From Plectrocnemia conspersa (lineage: Eukaryota > Arthropoda > Insecta > Trichoptera > Polycentropodidae): a stretch of 64,000 bases of DNA. The notes under the pieces were generated by a model. That model had not been told where the DNA came from, did no database searches, and saw nothing but the letters and a program-made list of their open reading frames with translations. This document shows, piece after piece, positions 58,865 to 64,000 of the stretch; position 1 is the first letter of the stretch, and every line of letters begins with the position of its first letter. The position numbers were made by a program, and so were the translations under genes. The stretch spans positions 310,001 through 374,000 of the forward strand of contig VTFK01000091.1 of NCBI GenBank assembly GCA_009617715.1. The letters are read 5' to 3'.

Positions 58865-60435
58865 GGAAAAATATTCACAAAAATCACTTATTATCAAAAG
58901 AGAGATTGTGAAATAAAGAAAAAAAAACTTTATTATTAACTGTTTACTGTTTCAAAAGCGTTCTTAAAATACAATAAAACTGACTATATGTTAGTAACAA
59001 ATCACATATGTGATTTCTGTATTAACTATATAGCTTAAAAGCAAATATTTATTAATAAAATTGTGACTCAAATGATCCACTACTCTTTTAATAACAAAAA
59101 AAAATAAAACCAATAATTTTTTTTGTTCATACAAAAGGGCAATATCCGACATGAGCTCAAAACCAATCGCCAAATTTCACACTCGAATAAGTACGAGTAT
59201 AAAATTGCATCAGAACCTCGATGATACATACTTCTTTATGATACAAAATTGTATCTATCTATGTACATACAATATATAATTTAATGCTTACGAATATGGG
59301 TTGCTTTTTTAATATATAGTAAAAGCATTTCCCTTTGTGAGAGTAAGTATGGTATTGTAATTTACATGAGCACAAAGAATGGGACCCTTGAACGGAAATT
59401 AGCCGATTGACCCACTTGGCAGTGTTACCAGCATAAATTACTAGTTGTGCTGTGTATTGGTATTGTAGCATCCTTTTCTTGTATTTGATTTATTGTTGTT
59501 GTAAATAATGTTGAAACAAAGTCAACATGTTATTTATTGTGAATAAGTATGTTAATATATCTTGAAGAAAGATTAATTACAAGGAACACTGTTATATTGC
59601 TCATGACTATTGTCGAAAATGAGCTTAACTTTTCTCTTGACTTGGGTCGATAAACTTTTTTTTTTTTTTTTTGTAAAGGACTAGATTGAAAATATTTTAG
59701 GATCAGCAAAATTTGAGTCAGCTCAAAAAACGTATTTTTTTTTATTTAAAATTTAATCTATTTGAATCACAATTATATTTTTGCATCTATCGCTTAAAAT
59801 ACGCGTCTTTAGTAACGAGTTCTACTTAAAAAATAATGTAATTGCTTTACAGAGATAATATTTCATCAAATGTAAAATTCTTGATATTTCAAAATTTATT
59901 GCAAATGGTCATCTGTTAATTTTGACTTAAACTTGTAATTTTATGTAATTAGGTTTATTTTAGATGATACTAAATACAAATATAAATCCTTAAGCATTTA
60001 ATCCTAATTGAGCATATTTGTCACATTTAGATGGTTATATTATGTAGTTTATTTTTTGAAACTTGCTTTTGCAAATTAATTACTGTAGAGTAAAAGTATT
60101 TCGATTGATTAGTTAAAAGAATTTTTGAAAATCGACACGTATTCTTCACTTACACTAAGATTAGAAAAACGCTGCTAAAACTGAAATTCAAGCTCAGAAA
60201 ATATTATATTTCTATGGGAATAAAGATTTCATTATTTTTTACATAAAAAAATATATAAAGCAGCTTTTTATGAATGATAACTCAATTAACTTTACTAAAG
60301 TGAAATTGCATATATGAGCACTGTTTTTCATTGTAGTTTTAATTTTTTTTTTTTTTATAAAAGACATTTAGTATTTAATATTTTTTCCTAGAAAAAAAAT
60401 TAAATCGCTTCCTTGAGGTCAAAAAATCTTATTAA
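58865..60435. other. AT-rich DNA, nothing identified
   Basis: Contains a pure T run at about 59651-59672. No element recognised. Confidence 0.45.
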
Positions 60436-60439
60436 AACA

Positions 60440-61240
60440 TTACCATGACTAAGTTATCAAACTGCTAAATGGTATATAAGTCATCATGAATTAAAGTCAT
60501 CAAAACTTCTGATTTTTCTAGTGTCATGTACGATTCCAGACTTTGGTGATCATTGATGGTGGTTGTTCTCGAGAGATTAGTACAATGGATTCCCCTTGCC
60601 TTTTGTACCGCAGTTTCACAGCAATACTGTTGATTTATTCATTTCGTGTTTTAGACAATACTAATTTAGTGCTGCTGTCCCCTTTCAGGATTTGCTCTAT
60701 ATAAGTTACCTTTTAATGTTTATGAGGCTTTTTTGCCAAGTTTTTCTCTTAGAATGTTTGCCAAGATTTATAAGGCCGTGAAAATTACAGTATTTTGATG
60801 TTAATTTATCGGTTTGTAACTCAAAATATTTCTGCTATAAAGGTGGTGTTCCAACACTAACGAGTATTTTAATCCAAAAATAAACACCCTCTAAAGGCGA
60901 AACTTAATCGCCGCTGTCTCGAAATTGTCATGGAGATATGATATTTTATAGGGAAAGCCCTGTCTCGCGCTTCATGTCCATCGCCATGATAGCTGACTCA
61001 TAGGAGTTGTTCCCCATTCGCAACCTGGGGACCTGCATGATCGTAGGCGTATACATTCAAAACAATAAATACCACTATACATACATATAATAAAAATATT
61101 GAAATTTTGCATTTGCTAACAGTTTGAGAATCGCTATGCAATAATGACTTATAGATTAGATGCCATATTAAATCCATTATATTCATTAATTACTATATTA
61201 TTAGACAGTTATTGATTCTTATTCACACATAAATCGTGAC
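60440..61240 (-). repeat. unclassified interspersed element, copy 2
   Basis: 60830-61240 aligns co-linearly with 22840-23250 (ACTCATAGGAGTTG hairpin, CGCAACCTGGGGACC, GACTTAT). The 400 bp before it, with balanced composition, may be the coding part. The minus strand keeps HDNFETAA.K and LEHHLYSR blocks seen in copy 1. Confidence 0.45.
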
Positions 61241-61244
61241 AATT

Positions 61245-62925
61245 TGTTTTAAAATATATTGAAATTTACATAAAATTGGTTTGGCAATTTTATGTAAGTT
61301 TTAATAATCTATCGCTAAATTAAAGAGTCACCTAATACTTTCTAAATGTCAATTGTATAACTATTTGCCGCATAAACTCATATTGAACAAATACATATTG
61401 TTCTTAAATTGCCTATTGATGTTACTCACAGTGTGCCCTAAACTTCCAGAAATTATTCTCTCTGAAAAACGTGATAAATTAAATTAAGGCAACAACTTTA
61501 TTAATTCAGCATTTGTAAATGAAAATAATACTTTGTGATAAAAAAAACATATTTTTTGCAAGTTGTAAATATCATTTTGAATGCTTGACGTATATTATAT
61601 AATTTTAGTACAAATGTAATGCCATCCATAATTCACTTTTCACCCTGCTTTAAAAGCACGGTATTCTAAGTCCACTAGTTTTTTTTTCTGGCTATGATAA
61701 TGACAAGATAAATATCAACTGGTAATAAAATGAAAGCAAAATATTGCAAAAGCGTTACACGGGGCACTGAAGACGCTGTCAAATTTTAACTGCGTAATGT
61801 CACAGCGTAATGCGAAGCAATAGGTGCACCACGTACGGTCATATCTAGCAACTCCTCAACTCAACTCAACAGTTGGCAAATTAAATTTTATAAAGCTTTA
61901 AAATAAAAAATATATTCTTAGCTAGCGAGGCGAATTCAGAATAGATCCCTACTCTAGACTTAGTTTTACGTTATTTTTTATTAAATTTAAGCTAATAAGT
62001 TTAATTGCAGAATATTTTACTGTATTGTCATCAGCCACATAGAGTAGAGAAAATCACAAGATATGTGATAGGGGTAACATAGCGTCTAGTCAGCTACTTT
62101 TTGCGGTGGGACCGCGGCCAACTCTTCCGGCGACTTTTCCGTAAATAAACCTGGCATTCGGTTTTAACCACTAGAGTTAAATCTAAAGTGGAACGCATAG
62201 CTTAGAGTTGCTGCAGTACGAAAGTCGCACGTAGACGTTTAAAAAAAAAATTTATATGGAAAGAGAAAAATTGGAAAATATTCAAAACATATTTTTTAAA
62301 AGTTTGCTGTAACATATTATATTTATATAATATTGATACTAAATATTAGGGTATAAGATAATAATTGAGTTTATTAGTCTGCAAATTTAATATATAACAG
62401 GGTGATTAAAATAAATTTTGATGCTCTGGAGTTGATCAAATCTAGAAATGTAATTACGGCTGCAGTTCTTAAAGATCAGATCTCGTGACAAGTTTACGAA
62501 ATGTTAAAAAAGTGATTATGGTGGATCAAACAATATTTAATAGTCTAATTAAATATTTTTTATTTTTATATTTATTTATTTAAAATGTCAAAATATATAA
62601 TATAATAATATTATTATGTGTACGAAACACGACGTGCGGCATTGATTGTTATTTTTTATCATGATTTTAATTTGATAAATAGTTATAATTTATGAAACAG
62701 TTATTTTTTTAATATTTCTAAATAGAGTTTAACATATAATATAATACAAATTAACTTGTAGCTAAATAATGAGAGTCACACACGATTCGCCTCTTTCATT
62801 AGTAGCATGTTGATTAATTGCCAGTTGATTGATAACACGCGATTAAGCTTTCACACACGAAAAGGTTGATTTATAAGTTAGAGTAAATAATGAAATATAT
62901 AGTATTTATTTAGTTCTAGTGGGGT
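61245..62925. other. AT-rich DNA with weak GC-richer patches
   Basis: Patches at 61760-61850 and 62085-62225 are less AT-rich but carry no frame. CAGGGTGATTAAAATAAA at 62399 resembles a transposon end without a visible partner. Confidence 0.35.
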
Positions 62926-62929
62926 TAGA

Positions 62930-63260
62930 GGATGCGATTGCAATTCCAAGGAGCCGATAGTTGGACGAGCGGCAGTATAACCGATATTGGACGGAAGTTT
63001 TCGAAACAGAATTCCGGTTGTGTTACGTTTCGAGTTTCTGAAATTTCTGGTGTAGTATTGTCGTCGTTCGTACACGGTTAACTTGAACGTTTCGGTGGTC
63101 GTGTCAAAGAGAGAGACGCCGGAAACTGGCGGCGGTCGCTCTCGGCGCCTTTGACGAATACTTCCACTCTGTCTGATTCGCTCTATTTACCGAAGGGATG
63201 AGATATACGCGGTGGGTTGTTTCGAAAAGTATCTGCGATTGAAAGTACGGTACGTAAGTT
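62930..63260. promoter_or_regulatory. GC-rich island ending in a GTAAGT donor
   Basis: GC- and CpG-rich block (GCCGGAAACTGGCGGCGGTC, CTCGGCGCC) with a GTAAGT at 63253 on the plus strand. A noncoding first exon with its promoter would fit, and so would an enhancer. The minus frame 62878-63075 has no domain. Confidence 0.35.
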
Positions 63261-63690
63261 TAAGCTCTTTGTATACCGTTTCGATTGTGTTGAGTCTATA
63301 ACAAGATGATAAACTCTCGAAATCTGTTTTGGGAGCTTAGATGATAAAGTTGCACTTTGAGAACGGTCAGAGTGTCCATCGCGATTAGATTAGTTTAAAT
63401 ATTATTCACTCATTTACAGCATTAATGCATAGACAACTTAATGGCAGATTACGATCGGTTGTTGTCCAAAGTAATTAACCATCGGCCGATAAGTTCTCAC
63501 TTGTGGGCTGTCGTTCAAAGCAAAACAAGATATGAATATGCTCATCTAGCACTATTTGCTAATTACATAGAAATATCAATAAAGATGTATGACGGTTACC
63601 TAGTGATTTTTTAATGTACTATGGATGCCACAGTTATTTTAAAAATACATCTAAATAATATGAATATAAAACGTATTATTTTATATTTAT
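63260..63690. other. mixed DNA with homeodomain-type words
   Basis: AAAGTAATTAACC (near 63469) and CTTAATGG (63438) suggest regulatory content; nothing else is seen. Confidence 0.3.
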
Positions 63691-64000
63691 AGCAAACTAT
63701 GCAGATGAATTTGAGTTACACAATTAAATTAAGGCTATTATTCATTAACCACGTTTTACTTCTAACGGCGCAACTTCAAAATGGCGACTTGAACTCCCAT
63801 AAAAGTATTTCGATTCTAATAAAAAGCGATACGGGCCTGAATACGAGAAGTGACGATTCAATTAAATTTATTGTAAAGTCTCGCCTATAAAATCTCTCGC
63901 GGGCACAGGGCCGAATCGGTGCAGCGGCGACGGCACTCGTAAAGTCAAACCTTTCGCTAGGACCGGATGTATAAATACCCCTTCCGGCTTGAGAGCGAAA
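63690..64000 (+). promoter_or_regulatory. GC-rich island with TATA box at right edge
   Basis: Composition rises sharply toward the right edge. TATAAATA at 63970-63977 has GC-rich flanks (GGATG before, CCCCTTCCGG after), the classical core-promoter setting, and a weaker CCTATAAAATC lies near 63880. Transcription to the right would start just past the window. Upstream words CCATAAAAG and AATTTATTGTAAAG fit Hox-type sites. Confidence 0.4.

Noticed and set aside
63217..63252. Coding exon before the GTAAGT at 63253
   Set aside because: One frame is open for about 33 codons but has no ATG or acceptor; kept only as part of a regulatory/noncoding-exon island.

Overview
The window looks like strongly AT-rich, intron- or intergenic-type DNA from an arthropod, most likely an insect (a beetle is possible, but the sequence alone does not settle this). 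The support is the eukaryotic splice and Kozak signals, mariner, pogo-like, hAT-like and non-LTR transposon remains of insect character, short CCTAA runs, and scattered GC-richer islands with homeodomain-type sites in an AT desert. No bacterial operons, rRNA genes, intact tRNA genes or CRISPR arrays are visible.

Host coding content is very small. The one convincing host exon is at 8067-8207 (+). It is 47 codons long, has an ideal Kozak ATG with an in-frame stop two codons upstream, and ends in phase 0 at a GTGAGT donor. A good acceptor (7774-7775) and a TATA-like box (7822) lie upstream. The peptide is rich in Cys and Lys (CC pairs) and I do not recognise the gene. A possible 30-nt phase-0 microexon (15585-15614, also Cys-rich) lies 7.4 kb downstream. 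If the gene is real, most of the window downstream of 8.2 kb would be its intron(s).

Layout. 0-10 kb: regulatory-like islands, a degenerate tRNA-like unit, a dispersed repeat running in both orientations around 4.7-9.4 kb, and the exon. 10-15.6 kb: a CpG-rich island (12.2-12.45), a foldback complex (13.45-14.17) and a CRE-containing island (14.8-15.4). 16-23 kb: a modular tandem repeat, a reverse transcriptase (RT) fossil, a pogo-like MITE inserted in a dispersed satellite copy, and GC-rich islands. 23-34.5 kb: a 5'-truncated non-LTR element, foldback elements and an associated CCTAA-ended repeat. 37-38 kb: a mariner fossil. 41.6-43.4 kb: a 1-kb TTA-flanked TIR element and a possible TTAA-flanked element. 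45-48.6 kb: repeats, including a tandem array of about 625-bp units. 49.5 kb: a hAT-like MITE with an 8-bp duplication. 53-58.9 kb: two copies of one minus-strand non-LTR family, one carrying a nested hAT-like MITE, and a second mariner fossil. 62.9-64 kb: GC-rich regulatory-like DNA ending in a GC-flanked TATA box.

The transposon reading frames are broken, so the window is best read as a regulatory and intronic landscape around a sparsely exonic gene. All repeat alignments were made by eye; all island calls rest on composition and motif content, not measured conservation.
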